A program made the translations under genes and the position numbers. Shown piece after piece: positions 14,001 to 25,424 of a stretch of 64,000 nucleotides of DNA. The first letter of the stretch is position 1; each line of letters begins with the position of its first letter. The notes below the pieces were generated by a model. It worked only from the letters and a program-made list of their open reading frames with translations, had not been told where the DNA came from and searched no databases. This DNA comes from Sarcocystis neurona (lineage: Eukaryota; Apicomplexa; Conoidasida; Eucoccidiorida; Sarcocystidae): positions 1,080,786 to 1,144,785 of the forward strand of contig KL647298.1 in assembly GCA_000727475.1 (NCBI GenBank), written 5' to 3'.

Positions 14001-17000
14001 AGCGGCAGCAGCACCTGAAATTGAACGCGAGGCGGCAGCAGCTCAAAAACTTCCTCGTCAATTTCTGCGTCGAGCGGGAGCTGCACGAACGAGTCGTCTT
14101 CCAGGCGATACGCTGCGGCAACTCCCCACAACAGCAGCAGCAGCTTGCTTACAGCAGCAGTCACACCAGCAGGCCCCCTCTATAACAATAGCAGCAGTAA
14201 CAGCTTCCCACTGCCAGCACCAGCAGCTTCGCTTCTACAACGGCAGCAGCACCAGCTGCAGGTTCTCTCTATCACAACCACGGCAGGGAAAATGAATTCC
14301 TTTCAACAATCGCAGCAGCTGTGACTCTTCAACAGCAGCAGCAGTTCCTCCCCAACAACAGCAGCAGCAGCTGTTCTTCAACAACAGCAGCAGCTGCTGT
14401 TCTTCAACAACAGCAGCAGCAGCTGCTCTTCAACAACAGCAGCAGCAGCTGCTCTTCAACAACAGCAGCAGCAGCAGTATAGGTCTTCTCAAACAACGGC
14501 AGTAGCAGCAGCCTTAGGCCAAGTTGAGCAGCAGCAGCAGCAGCAAGAAGGCGCCCACTGGTGGATCGTTTCCGCAACAAATATTTTCACCGGAGAAGTT
14601 CCAACATCCTCTGCAGCATTTCACAGCAGCAGCGACCCGGTCGTGCGTGCTGCAGCAGCAGCAGCAGCAAATCCTGCAGCGGTAGAGCGAGTGGAAGTGC
14701 AACGGTGGCTGCTACGGCAGCAGCACATACTACGCAGCAGCAGAGCAGCAACAACGTGTCGAAGTGCAGTGCTTTCAGCACGTTATTCAGCAGCAGCAGC
14801 AGAGGTTTTCAGCAGGAGAACAGCAGCAGCACGATTTAACAGTGGGGCGCGCGGCTAACCCTTGTAATTCTCCACCGGCCGCAGCAGTTTTCTACTTTCC
14901 CCGTCCTGCATGCGTTTCGAATAATTTGGGAGACCCAGAGATGCGAAGGCCTTCGTGGATGCAGCGCTAGCGGGCATCGAGAATACGTGAGGCATAGGAA
15001 GGAGGTTCAGGTCCCCGCGTCCACGTAGGAACCCCCTGCAGCACCAACAGCACGGAGGGCAGTGACAACAGCAGCAGCAAAACAGCAGCCGCAGCAGCAA
15101 CACTCACAGCAGCCGTTAGAAAAGCAGCAGCAGCAGCAACTACAGCGACCGCAGCAGCAGCAGCAACAGCCACAGCAGCAGCAGCGACCCTGCAGCGGCA
15201 CCAGCAACAGCAGAAGTGAACTCGGAAGGAGGACGCTCCCAGCAGCAGCGGCAGCAGCTTCAGCAATGTTACCAACAGAGCAGGATGCGCAGCAGCAAAA
15301 GCAGCTTCAACGCAGCAGCAGCAATGGCAGCAGCTGCAGCGTAAGTGGCAGCAACAGACGTAGCACGCGCGGCACGCAGCAGCACCGGAGCCGGCAGCCC
15401 ACCAGCAGCAGCAAACACAAAAGCAGCAGTAGCAACCACAGCGGCAGCAGCAGCAGCCATAACAGCAGCAGCGACAGTAGCAGAAGCAGCGACAGTAGCA
15501 GCAGCAACGAACCAGCAGCAGCAGCAGCAACGAACCCAGCAGCAGCAGCAGCAACGAAACCAGCAGCAGCAGCGACAGCAGCAGCGGCCACCAGGCAGCA
15601 GCAGCGACAGCAGCAGCAGCCACAGGGCAGCCGCAGCCACAAGGCGGCAGCAGCCACAGCAGCGGCAGCAGCCACAGCAGCACCAGCAGCCACAAGGCGG
15701 CAGCAGCCACAGCAGCAGCAGCAGTCACNNNNNNNNNNNNNNNNNNNNNNNNNNNNNNNNNNNNNNNNNNNNNNNNNNNNNNNNNNNNNNNNNNNNNNNN
15801 NNNNNNNNNNNNNNNNNNNNNNNNNNNNNNNNNNNNNNNNNNNNNNNNNNNNNNNNNNNNNNNNNNNNNNNNNNNNNNNNNNNNNNNNNNNNNNNNNNNN
15901 NNNNNNNNNNNNNNNNNNNNNNNNNNNNNNNNNNNNNNNNNNNNNNNNNNNNNNNNNNNNNNNNNNNNNNNNNNNNNNNNNNNNNNNNNNNNNNNNNNNN
16001 NNNNNNNNNNNNNNNNNNNNNNNNNNNNNNNNNNNNNNNNNNNNNNNNNNNNNNNNNNNNNNNNNNNNNNNNNNNNNNNNNNNNNNNNNNNNNNNNNNNN
16101 NNNNNNNNNNNNNNNNNNNNNNNNNNNNNNNNNNNNNNNNNNNNNNNNNNNNNNNNNNNNNNNNNNNNNNNNNNNNNNNNNNNNNNNNNNNNNNNNNNNN
16201 NNNNNNNNNNNNNNNNNNNNNNNNNNNNNNNNNNNNNNNNNNNNNNNNNNNNNNNNNNNNNNNNNNNNNNNNNNNNNNNNNNNNNNNNNNNNNNNNNNNN
16301 NNNNACAGCAGCGGCAGCAGCCACAGCAGCACCAGCAGCCACAAGCGGCAGCAGCCACAGCAGCAGCAGCAGTCACAAGGCGGCAGCAGCCACAGCAGCA
16401 GCAGCAGTCACAAGGCGACAGCAGCCACAGCAGCACCAGCAGTCACAAGGCGGAAGCAGCCACAGCAGCACCAGCAGCCACAAGGCGGCAGCAGCCACAG
16501 CAGCAGCAGCAGTCGCCAGCACAGCAGCTTCAGGATGCGTTCAACTCCAGCAGCTGCAGCTTCAAGCAAAAGCACCAGCACACTCCTCCAGCCAAAGCCT
16601 CTGCTTTTAAACAGCAGCAGCAGCTCGCGACGGTGGTTTTATAACACCAGCAGCTGAATCCAGCAGCAGCAGCAAAAGCGTTGGCTCTGATTCTCTGTCT
16701 CTCTTCCGCGTCATGTGTGTGCAACAAGATGGTCAGGAGGAGGAGCAGCAGCACTGCTGTGATCCCCTCTCTCTCCTGCGTTTCTCGCTCCCTCTCTTTT
16801 CTTCTCCTCTTCTCTCCCCCTGTGCCGAAGCAGCAGAAACACTTTTCTCCCTGTCTTTCTGCCCACGCTGCAACAGAAATTCTGCATGCGCCATACCGCA
16901 TTTCAGAGGGGACAGCAAGACCGCGCGGGCGCCAGGCGCTCTCTCCTTCAACTGTTACTTCTTCTTCTACTGCGTCATCTTCCTCTTCATTTTCATTGAA

Positions 17001-20000
17001 AAGACAAGGTGAGGCAACATCAGCAGCAGCTGAGGTGGTTGACTGTACGTCCACAAATGCAGCTGCCTCGCACTCTCGAGCGCCTGCGCCGGTCTTTCTG
17101 TCGGCGTGCACTGTCGCTGGGAAGGTTTCTTCTTCGGAGATGCTGCTGCTGTTGCTGCTGTCGTTGTCGTCTTCTGTCTGTCGAGTAGACAGTCGGTCTT
17201 TCCCTCTCCTCCTGTTGCTACGGTCCTTCCGCTCGGGCGAGATGAGCCCTCTGCTGCCGCGACTGCGTTCTTCTTGAGTTGCTGCAGCAGCGCTCTCTCC
17301 GCCAACCTGCTCTGGGGTGAACAGCAGCAGCAGCAGCACAGCAGGAGCAGGATGCTGCCGGGCCACCCAGAGGCAGAAGCGGCGACGGCCAAACAGCAGC
17401 AGCGTCAACAGGAGCAGCGGTAGGACCAGCTGAGACAGGAGGAGCAGCTGCATTAGGAGCAGGGGCACTAGGAGCAGCAGCATTAGGAGCAGCAGCAGCA
17501 GGAATAGCAGCTACAGTCGCTGGGTCACAGCCGCCCCAGCAGCAGCAAGGAAGACGACACACCAGTAGCGGAAGCAGAAGTAAAAGCGGAGACAGCGGGA
17601 GCGCGAGAGGCAGCAGCAGCAGTTAAGGCGGAAGCGGCACCAACGCAGCAGGAGGAGGAAGGAGAGCAGCTACCGGCAGTTCTTTCAGCAGCAGCTGCAG
17701 CACCCCTGAGCGAGGTGTAGTTCTTTCAGCAGCTCAGTCTTAACAGTAACAGGGAAATGAAGAGACTTCTTCCTCACCTCTTGCAGCCTGTAGAGCCAGG
17801 GGCGCGGCCGCAGCTGCTTTTTCTGCCTGCGTCCCAGGCGCTGCGGAAGCAAAAGAAGACGCAGGACAGAATTCCTCAGCAGTGGAGTGCTGAAACGGGG
17901 AGGAAGCACCCCCGCCAGAAAGTGTTGCTGCTGTTGCTGCCGCTTCGTCTCGACGAGCTGCAACTGCTGCAGGAGCGTCGTAGACAGCAGCAGCAGAAGA
18001 GGAAGTGGCAGCCGCAGGCGTTGCTTCGACAGCAGCGGCAGCAGGAGAGGGAGAAGCAACACCCGTAGCAGGACCTCGGGCCCTGGACTCGGCAGCGAGC
18101 TGCCGTGCTGCTGCTGCTGCTCGTTGTTTCTCTTCACGCAGGCGATTCACCAGCAGCCTCGCGACGACTGAACGAAGATTCTTCTCCTGCTGCTGTCGCC
18201 GCCGCTTCCTGCATATCAGCAGCAAACACAAGCACACAGATACAGGCAGGTAGGTAAGAAAAGACCGACAGTGAGACATTCGAAGACCAGGCGGGAGAAG
18301 CATGGCACAGTGCCACACAGAGAAGGGCATGCACTCGCGTGTAAGTTCCCCGGAGTTTTCACCTACTGGTCGGCACAAGCGCGAACTAACAACTGCCAGC
18401 CCCTTGTTGGTGATCGGGTCTTCCTTTGCTTGTTTGCAGAGGCATCTCTACGTTGTTAATTACGTACGCGCTGCGCATGCAGAGGAGACGTCGACATACA
18501 GACGGTTTTTTAACGCATGCGGCTGTGGGGTCTTTTTGTTGCATGCGGGACGAGAGCCGTCCATTCGTCCCTACGCTGCGAAAAGCTGCTGCTTCTCATC
18601 TACGGTCCTGCTGCTGGTGGTCGTCCACCCCAGGGACAGGACTCACTCTCTTCTTTCTACGCTTTCGTGCATGCTGCGCCTTGTTGCTTCCTCCTTCTGC
18701 TGCTGCTGACCGGACTCCCCGTTTCCTCCTGCTCTCTGCTGCCTCTGCTACACACACAGACAGAAGTATAGCTGTGCGTATCTGTCTATATAAATAGATG
18801 CGTCAATGTGTGTATATATATATATATATATATACATGTGCGGCTTCAGAGGATCTGTCCGCCTTGTGCTGGTGCTGCTGGGCCGGGAATGCAGAGACTT
18901 CTGCTGTTGCTCCGGCTGCTCACCAGCAACTGCTGCTGGTGCCCTCGCCTGCTGTTGCTGCCGCGGCCAGCTTTTCGCCTGCTGCTACTGCTGTCGAGGC
19001 AGGCCTCTCGTGTGCTGCTGCTGCTGTCGGGACCGGGGTTTCGCCTGCTGCTGCTACTGCCTGGCTGACCCCGAGATAATCCGCAGCAGCCCCTGCTGGT
19101 CCTCAGGCCTCTGCACTCACCGTCGTGTGGGCGCCGTAGCTGCTGCTACTGCTGCTGGCTCTCTTCCGCCCCGACGCTGTTACCGCTTCTCTGCGCAGGT
19201 GCCCCTGCTGCTGCTGTAGCTCTTGCTGCTGCATCCCGCTGCTTGCTGCACGGCTGCACGGCTGTTCCACTCTCTGCTGCTGCTGTACCTCCTGCTGCTG
19301 CTGCTGCCCTCTTACTGCTCTCCCGCTACCCTCTTGCTCCTCCTGCAATGCTGCTGCTGCCCGGACTCCTGCTGCTGCTGCTGAAGCGGCTGAAGCTCCT
19401 TTGCTGCTGCTGTCCTCCTCCAACTGCTGCTGCCGCTCTGCTGCTGCTGCTGTTCCTGTGGGGCTGCGGTGACGCGTTACCTGGCGATGAGCGTCTGTCT
19501 CTTCAAAAATGGAGGAGGCCCGTCAAACACGATTATCGGCCTTATCTGAAAGAACAGCAACCTGCGGCAGCAGCAGCACAAGAGCGGCAGCAGCCGCACA
19601 ACAGCAGCAAATAAGAGCAGCAGCAGCAGCAGAACAGCAGCAGAACAGTACAGCAGTGGCAGGACCGATGGCCCGGAGCAGCTGCAGTGGCTGTAGCTCC
19701 ACCAGAGCCGCAAAGCAGCAACAGCATCGCAGAGTTCATCCTCGGACTACGCGCCTCGCACACGCAGCAGCAGCAGCAGCAACGAAGTCGCAGCAAGGCA
19801 GCAGCAGTTAAGAGTCGCCGCAGGAGCACTTCGGAGCACCCGTGTCAGCAGCAAAAGTCAACACACCAGCGGCGACTCTCTCCTGCAAGAAGTTCCGCGT
19901 CTATATTCCTACGCACATATATATATATATATATGCGTAATTATATGCACCGTCCTGCAGAGAGAGATCTCAAGTAGATTGCCAGTAAGAACGTCATGAG

Positions 20001-20501
20001 CTCGTAAAATTCGTGTATCTCTAACAGCGGCGGGAACCTCCTTGCAAAAGTATAAATGCAATAGGAACCTGCTGCTTTGTTCCACAGCATTGACACATTA
20101 GCAAGTCATACACTTATTTGCATATATATATATATATAGTGAGTGTATACATATATATATATAGATAGATACGGGTACGCGGATGTACGTATATTAATAT
20201 ATAAGGTACGTATGTATATATGGGTACATGCACGCAGATCCCTCTATATTTATTAAGTACCAGTATGGCCGTACATGCAGATATATATTGATACTTATGT
20301 CTACGTATACATGTGGTACACAAAGAGAGAAGACGAACGAAAGAAAGAGGAAGCCGGGGACAAATATAAACATACATATATATAGTTACGGAGACATTCA
20401 CAGATATTTATACACGTATATACATATATATATATATATGTATATAGACAGGAGTCGAGGACAACTCTGAGTCTGAGTCTGTACATCCATACGTATATAT
20501 G

Positions 20502-20532
<31 letters not shown>

Positions 20533-23500
20533 ATGGGGCAACAGATAGATGATTATCCTTCCACTACGTCTATGAAGAGTTGCACGGCACACACCGTAAA
20601 AAGTAAATCTACGCATACGACTGCATGCGGACGGATTCAAAATCAACATGCAGAGAGAACAGTCAGCACACGCATGCATGTATATATATATATGTACAAA
20701 GGTGTGTATAAATACATATAATAGTATACCTAATTATATGTACTGAACCGATGCGTGTGCGTATACCTACGTCATATATAGGTACGCTTATACATATATA
20801 TATATATACGTATGTTACAGATAGGGTTTTCGTGTATCTACATATATGTATATGTAATAGATAGTGATTCTCCTTTTCTCAGGCTGGAGCAAAGGAGAAC
20901 ACAAAAGACATCGAAGTGTTCGTGAGTCTCTATACAAAAACGTATTTTCGTATACAACAGCAGCGTCGTCGTCTTCTGTCAAACAAGCCCGTACAAAAGG
21001 AACTCTCCTCTACATCGGTGAGTTTCTCCTTCTGTTTCATTCTCGCGTTCTCTATCAACGTGAATATATACGGCAACGCAATTAACAACGGAGACGGAAA
21101 TCTTCTTCTCTCTATCGTTCGCCATATGTACTCATGCATGCACACGCCAATTAAAATATTTATAAGTAGATCTCTGTGCTGACGTCGCTGTTGTCTCTCC
21201 CTCTCTATTTATATAGGTATCTATGTGTACGTCAGCCAACTTATAAATAAATATATACATAGATAAACGTATATACAGGTAGGTGTGTCTGTGTATACAC
21301 AAATGTTCCTCTCTCTCTCCCTGTATACATGCATATATATACGTATGTTTATATCCATGTCTATGTACACACACACGTTCCTCTCTATCTCTGTATATAT
21401 ATATATATATCTATGTGCGTATATCTATACAGGGACCTCGCTACAAATTAAATACTTCATTAATACGTTTGTACATACATAAATGTCTCTCTCTCTACAT
21501 ACATTTATAAATATATATATATAGATAGATATACAGGGCGACTTATATCATATATATATATATGTCTATATGTCTGTGCATACTAGATGTTTCTGTCTTT
21601 CTCTATGTATATATATATATATGGCAAGCTATATTATATATGTATATACATATATGTATGTCTGTGCCTAGGTTCACGTATGTGTGGGGCTTCGTCTACT
21701 AGGTCTTCCCTGTTGCTGCACACGCATCTTGCAAGTACACATGAATGAATATACAAATCTATATATATATATATATACACACAAATATAATTATATATAT
21801 ATATAAATATAATTATATAGATATTATAGATAAACGTAATGACATACTGTACTCATTTATTTTGAAAACTTCTGCATGCCGCTCTGCGGGTGAGGAGGGA
21901 CAAGAGGAAACCAACTGACCTGCAAAGACGCGTGAAGAAACCTACGAGGTGCGCAGCCGGCATGGGAGACCCGTCCGGTTTCTTCATCGCATGCAGAAAC
22001 TGCGGCAACAGCAGCAACAGCAAGAGCAACAGCAGCAGCAGTAGCAGCTACGGGACCATCAACAGCGACAGCAGCGGAAACAGCAGCGGCAACAGCGTCA
22101 ACAGCAGCAACAGCGTCAACAGCACCAGCAACAACAGCAGCAGCAGCTACAGCAGCAGCTACAGTAACAGCAGCAGCAGTAGCAGCAGCTACAGTAACGG
22201 CAGCAGCAGTAGCAGCGGCAACAGTAACAACAGCAACAGTGGCAGCAGCAGCAGCCGCGTAGCAAGGTGTCGAGAAGCAGCAGCATAAAAGAGCAGCAGA
22301 AGCAGCGACAAAAGCGCCACCAGCGGCATGCAGCCGAGCGGAGTGAGAGAGGCAGCAGCAGCAGCGGCAGCAGAAGGCGACAGCAGCAGAAGGCAGCAGC
22401 AGCAAAGGCGCAGCAGAGTCAACAGCAGCGGAAGCCACAGCAACAACCAGAACAGCGTGAGCACCCTCAGAACCAGGACTGGAAGAGCAAGGAAGAGCAG
22501 AAGCACCAGGAGTACTGGAAGCAGCAGATGCAGCAAAAACAGCAGGAGCAGCAGATCCGTGGCAGCCAGCACGTCTCTTTATGTGCAACAGCAGCTACAC
22601 CTGAGTGGAGGTACACGAGAAGGAGAAAGCAGTCCCGCTGTTCTGGAGCAGCAGCAACAGCAGCAATGCTGACGACGACGCAGCAGCGCCGCGAAGTAGC
22701 GGCAACAGCAACTCCAAAGAAGCAAGAGCAGCAACAACAGCAGTAGCACCGCCGAAGAAGCAACAGCACCAGCAAAGGCAGCAGCAGCAAAGGCAGCAGC
22801 GGCAACAGGTCAAAAGCAACAACAGCAGCAGCAATCGCAGCAGCGGCCACCGCTTGAAAATAGCAACAGCAGAAGCGATAGCAGCAGCAGCACCAGCAAC
22901 AGCAGCGACAGCAGCAGGGACTTCGAAGAACCATCTGCGCGGTCTCAAGATGGTACAGAAAAAATAGCACCAAGAACAGTAGCAGGCGGCAACGGCACAG
23001 CAGCACTGCGGCAGCTGGAAGAGCAGATGGCCTGCAGGTCACCACACACACCGGCTAGGAGACGGTGTCTCGGCGGTGCCTACACCCCGCAGGTGCATTG
23101 CACCAGCAGCAGCAGCAGCGGATGGAAGAGACGAAAGGACCTCTCTTATCGGCCATTGCTGCCAACTGCGAGAAGACGGAGGAAGCTACGGCAGCGCCCG
23201 TACAGCAGCGGGCTGCAACAGCGGCAGAACAAGCAGCAACAGCAGCAGCAGAAGCAACAGCAGAGGACGCGCGAGGAGGAGCAGGAGAGAAGGTAAAAAT
23301 GACAGCAACGGCACAAACGGCGGAAGCGGCAGGTTCGGGGGCACTGCGGAAGCAGCAGGAACTGCAACAACAGAACAGGAAGGAGCCTCAGCCCCAGCAG
23401 CAGTGCCAACGGCAGCAGGGGACAGTCCGTAGGAGGACAGCCAGACACCGCGACGCCTGTGGAGCCGCGGCACTAGCAGCAGCTGCGGGAGCTGCACAAG

Positions 23501-23955
23501 CGGGAGCAGCACCAAAACAGCAGCTGTGTCAACAGAGGTGCAGCAGCCGCACAGAGTGACGAACAGCAGCGGCAGCGACACCAGCAGTGGCAGCGCTGTA
23601 ACAGCTCGACGAGACCGACAGGAACAGCAGCAGCAGCAGAGAAAACGCCACCAGCAGGAGTCGCCGCAGCAGCAGCAGTGGCACCCCAACAGCAGCAGCA
23701 GCAGCAGAAGAGTCAGCACCAGCAGCACCAGCAGAAGAGGCAGCGCTAGCAGCGGCAGCAGGGTCGGCGGAAGTAGCAACAGCAGGAGGAGGGAGAGCAG
23801 TTGTAAGGGCGGCAGGAGCAGAGGGAAAGGCAAAAGTGACATACCTGGACGATCCATATAGACGCGTCAACAGCAACGACTTTTCCGGCTAATGTTTTAG
23901 CAGAGACGCGACGCCCCGCTGGAGCCAGCAGCTCCCACAGTCCTTTGACTCCCAT
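2735..23955 (-). CDS. XPG: Rad2/XPG-family DNA repair endonuclease, 5' part of gene (10 exons seen)
   Basis: Family role (established): Rad2/XPG makes the 3' incision in nucleotide-excision repair in the nucleus and associates with TFIIH. Seen: exons 23845-23955, 21920-21999, 19481-19561, 17778-18208, about 16922-17311, 14015-14112, about 11208-12345, about 8564-9769, 5376-5474 and 2735-4899, with compatible phases throughout. The protein begins [12 protein letters not shown] and carries the N-domain motifs AVDASIW and VFDGPPP, which hold the first two metal-ligand Asp positions, then an Arg-rich helix. Conserved blocks after it match XPG: an [17 protein letters not shown] segment and a following ILTQLRDAW segment. 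The spacer is acidic and Gln/Ala/Ser-rich, and about 1,900 codons precede the point where XPG-I should begin, far above the human protein. Exon 10 ends on a charged helix with a good donor, just where XPG-I normally starts, so the gene continues left of the window. Exact ends of exons 5, 7 and 8 are inferred from phase. Confidence 0.85.
5376..5474 (-). CDS. XPG: XPG exon 9 (short spacer exon)
   Basis: A strong polypyrimidine/acceptor (TTCTTCCTTGCAG) precedes 5474 and a consensus donor (TTTC|GTAAGTGA) follows 5376. The 99-nt exon is phase 1 at both ends, so it fits both neighbours. It encodes a basic segment ([20 protein letters not shown]) and a Ser run. It contains an ATG at 5451, so on its own it could be mistaken for a first exon. 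The upstream acceptor and the matching phases argue for an internal exon. Confidence 0.6.
6097..6850. repeat. Imperfect (ACT/CTA)n trinucleotide tract
   Basis: About 750 bp dominated by ACT/TAC/CTA triplets with scattered substitutions. It reads as poly-Thr on the plus strand and Val/Ser runs on the minus strand. It differs from the CAG family that dominates the window and sits inside XPG intron 8. Confidence 0.9.
7855..8180. repeat. Diverged minisatellite, about 40-57 bp units, six copies
   Basis: Copies of a GTTCGGGTGGCGAGGTAGAA-like core start near 7859, 7916, 7961, 8001, 8056 and 8113. They are separated by variable-length CAG runs that account for the unequal spacing. Confidence 0.75.
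8564..9769 (-). CDS. XPG: XPG exon 8 (Gln-rich acidic spacer with SIM-like motif)
   Basis: Acceptor CGTACGTAG before 9769 is phase 1. The donor is taken as GCGG|GTTTGT at 8564; GCTG|GTTCTT at 8585 is an equally phased alternative. It encodes about 400 residues: an [15 protein letters not shown] start, a long Gln/Arg/Glu run, acidic blocks, and [13 protein letters not shown] (about 9083-9115), which resembles a SUMO-interacting motif. No enzymatic domain is recognised. It is placed in the XPG gene by strand and phase. Confidence 0.6.
9770..11207 (-). other. XPG: XPG intron 7: TA-rich microsatellite DNA
   Basis: TATATA/TACATA repeats and unstructured sequence. Open frames here are short and Tyr/Ile-rich, as expected from TA repeats. 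No gene seen. Confidence 0.5.
11208..12345 (-). CDS. XPG: XPG exon 7 (conserved helix, then acidic/Ala/Gln spacer)
   Basis: Acceptor CGCTGGCAG before 12345 (phase 0). It starts [19 protein letters not shown] and runs on to a [12 protein letters not shown] segment. This matches the block that follows LPP in XPG proteins, where the chain continues with an EIL...E helix and an FS..QL segment. Beyond about residue 60 it becomes low complexity: an acidic [10 protein letters not shown] patch, Gly-rich and Gln-rich runs. The end is inferred (CAAA|GTGCGT at 11208, or G|GTCAAA at 11214), both giving phase 1 as exon 8 requires. Confidence 0.75.
12346..14014 (-). other. XPG: XPG intron 6 with GCATGC-rich repeats
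   Basis: CAG tract at 12420-12590, TA microsatellite at 12710-13060, then a GCATGC-rich repeat block at about 13200-13760. No coding sequence supported. Confidence 0.5.
13380..13760. repeat. GCATGC-rich diverged tandem repeat
   Basis: Repeated GTTGCATGCACGTAGAAGTG-like units. A higher-order copy is visible as two blocks (about 13517-13575 and 13610-13670) that share an order of elements: ACTA(A)GA, a unique segment, GGATGCACG/GGTGCATGCG, then GTATGCTGCATGC/GTATGCTGCACGC. Confidence 0.7.
14015..14112 (-). CDS. XPG: XPG exon 6 (conserved acidic/LPP block)
   Basis: Acceptor TTGCCGCAG before 14112 (phase 1) and donor TTTCAG|GTGCTG after 14015 (phase 0) give 32 codons. The segment [19 protein letters not shown] followed by [12 protein letters not shown] matches the conserved XPG motif just after the first part of the spacer, where an IDxEV..xLPPxxQ pattern is typical. 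Joined to exon 7 it runs directly into ILTQLRD, which supports the splice. Confidence 0.85.
14320..14490. repeat. CAG-based tandem repeat
   Basis: Copies of TCTTCAACAACAGCAGCAGC plus a CTG/CAG tail repeat with small length differences. Confidence 0.75.
15640..16520. repeat. 33-36 bp CAG-family tandem repeat interrupted by an assembly gap
   Basis: Units built on GGCAGCAGCCACAGCAGCA lie on both sides of an N run (15729-16304). The repeat enters and leaves the gap in the same unit, so the gap is most simply an uncollapsed or unresolved part of the array. Confidence 0.85.
16922..17311 (-). CDS. XPG: XPG exon 5 (acidic spacer; ends uncertain)
   Basis: The start uses acceptor TTCACCCCAG|AG before 17311, which fits the phase left by exon 4. 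The frame encodes [16 protein letters not shown], Arg-rich and Ser-rich segments, and an acidic stretch with [13 protein letters not shown]. The composition suits the XPG spacer but there is no specific homology. The donor is weak; CGCG|GTCTTG at 16922 is chosen because it gives phase 1 needed by exon 6. Confidence 0.45.
17778..18208 (-). CDS. XPG: XPG exon 4 (end of N-domain, start of spacer)
   Basis: Acceptor GATATGCAG before 18208 completes an Arg codon split with exon 3; donor AGAG|GTGAGG follows 17778. It starts [20 protein letters not shown], matching the basic helix after the FDG motif in XPG N-domains (often ending LLxNxL). It then becomes an Ala/Ser/Pro-rich spacer. Confidence 0.85.
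18209..19480 (-). other. XPG: XPG intron 3
   Basis: CTG-rich sequence at 18880-19460 and a short TA microsatellite near 18810. No gene seen. Confidence 0.5.
19481..19561 (-). CDS. XPG: XPG exon 3 (FDG active-site motif)
   Basis: Acceptor CTGCCGCAG before 19561 and donor GCCAG|GTAACG after 19481; 81 nt. It encodes [20 protein letters not shown] and RQTLIA, the second metal-binding motif of the XPG N-domain. In the family an Asp in VFDG coordinates the active-site metal, and it is intact here. Confidence 0.93.
19562..21919 (-). other. XPG: XPG intron 2: CAG then TA-rich DNA
   Basis: CAG repeats up to 19850, then TATATA/TATG microsatellites interspersed with unique sequence. A plus-strand open stretch at 20864-21182 has no recognisable domain. 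Confidence 0.5.
21920..21999 (-). CDS. XPG: XPG exon 2
   Basis: Acceptor GTTGCCGCAG before 21999 and donor TGCAG|GTCAGT after 21920. The 80-nt exon encodes [20 protein letters not shown] then FFTRLC, matching the XPG segment between the DAS motif and the FDG motif (family pattern F..A.RD..G....AHL.GFFRR). Confidence 0.93.
22000..23844 (-). other. XPG: XPG intron 1: CAG/CTG-dense DNA
   Basis: Nearly continuous CAG and AGCAAC repeats. All six frames stay open for long stretches and none resembles a known protein. Confidence 0.6.
23845..23955 (-). CDS. XPG: XPG exon 1 (start codon, N-terminal nuclease motif)
   Basis: ATG at 23955 begins [20 protein letters not shown], the universal Rad2/XPG amino terminus. 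The exon ends [10 protein letters not shown] with donor CAG|GTATGT. The Asp in VDAS is the first metal ligand in the family. The start is secure because the family begins MGV(H/K)GLW at residue 1. Confidence 0.95.
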
Positions 23956-25424
23956 CGCGTTGTTCACAAGCTACAAAGTCTTCACCCCACAAACAGAGAA
24001 TCATCCACATATCTATATTAACACATACTATATTTACAGAGGTGGGTATGGCTATCTGCACATACATGTATGTATCTATATATATATATACATATGTAAC
24101 CAGAGATAAAAACACATGCGCTTAAGTACAAGAAAAGCTACACACACGGAGAAGGGCGTGTGTATTTGCGTATACACTTCTAGACAAACATATGCGAAAA
24201 TGAAGAGAAGAAAACATAGAGAGATACACAGAAAAAGAAGCAAAGGCGGATAAAAAGATTCTCTCGACGCATAGAGACCATCCTGAGGGCTGCAGATATT
24301 TACGTACCACACCTAAATATACCTCCACGCAGCACGGCTTGCGGACTTCCTGTGAGACACAGAAAAACAGGTGTACGTACAGCGCACTTCCGAAATTAGT
24401 CGCTCCTTTCGATCCTCGCATAGACCGATTGACACGTATGTAGATATACATATATATATGTAGATACATATATGTATATTATATGTATATATTAAACAGT
24501 TAAGCGTATACATGACCAAGCAAATACATGCGCACATATATGTAGACACACCTAAGCAAGGACACAGCTGCATGCGGGCGGTACAGCAGAATTTTCCCTG
24601 CTTGTGCCTTGGGTCTCTAGGTCTGCGCAGCGGCGCCGCACAAAGAGATCCTGTGGCGTCGCACCTGCTGCTGCTGAAGAAAAGGAGGAGACGGGAAAGA
24701 GAAAGAAGAAAATAAGTAAAAAGAAGTTTGTTTCTCAATCGTGTTGCAGCAGAAAAAGAGGTGACCCCAACGACGTGCTTGCGTCAAGGAGACCCGTGCA
24801 TGCGTAAATTTATTAGATTGGCCGTCAGCAACAATGCGGACGAGAATAACCGGCTCGACACATACGCCGCTATTTCTGTCTGTGTGTGTGTGTGTGTAGA
24901 TAATATATATGTGTGTATATATATATACATATTTGTAGATTTTTATGTGTATATATGGACATATAACTGTGCTTGTGTTCGTATATATACCTGTAGAATC
25001 ACTCGAAAATATATATATATATATGCAGTAGTAGAGGTACATATATATATATATATATAAGGTAGCACATTAGGACTGACAAGGAACTGACGAAGCTGCA
25101 TGGGCGTGCGGCGTATAGCTGCAAACTATAGGCTTGCGTTGCCTCATAAATAAACGTACACGCGTGTGTTGACTTATGTAGTACAAACAGACAGAAACAC
25201 CTATTTGAAGCAGAGATAATATGTCCAGGTGTAAAGATACACATATATATCTACATCTATGATGTAGAGAACGACAAATGTAGTGGTGCAGGCATACGCG
25301 CGTGGGTGAGGAAACGGACGCCAACAGAGAACGGGGAAGATACGCATGCCTACAGAAAAAGCGATCGTCGCTTCTTGCGTTGAACTGCCCGCAGCCAGGA
25401 TCCCCAGCCTCTTGACGAACAGAC
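23956..25424. other. 5' flank of XPG: unique sequence with TA microsatellites
   Basis: Upstream of the XPG start there is unique sequence with TATA-type repeats (24070-24100, 24450-24490, 24890-25070). No conserved coding exon is recognised. The XPG promoter should be here, but no specific element can be named. Confidence 0.5.

Larger units (their letters stand above)
14113..16921 (-). other. XPG: XPG intron 5: CAG-dense DNA with assembly gap
   Basis: CAG repeats throughout, with the gap at 15729-16304. An additional exon hidden in the gap cannot be excluded. Confidence 0.4.

Noticed and set aside
15062..16657. Very long frames spanning the first N gap
   Set aside because: Built from CAG repeats and undefined bases; equally open on the opposite strand.
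20100..21850. Possible transposon or telomeric array in TA-rich DNA
   Set aside because: Only TATA/TATG microsatellites. No terminal repeats, no transposase or reverse transcriptase motifs, and no (AAACCCT)n array.
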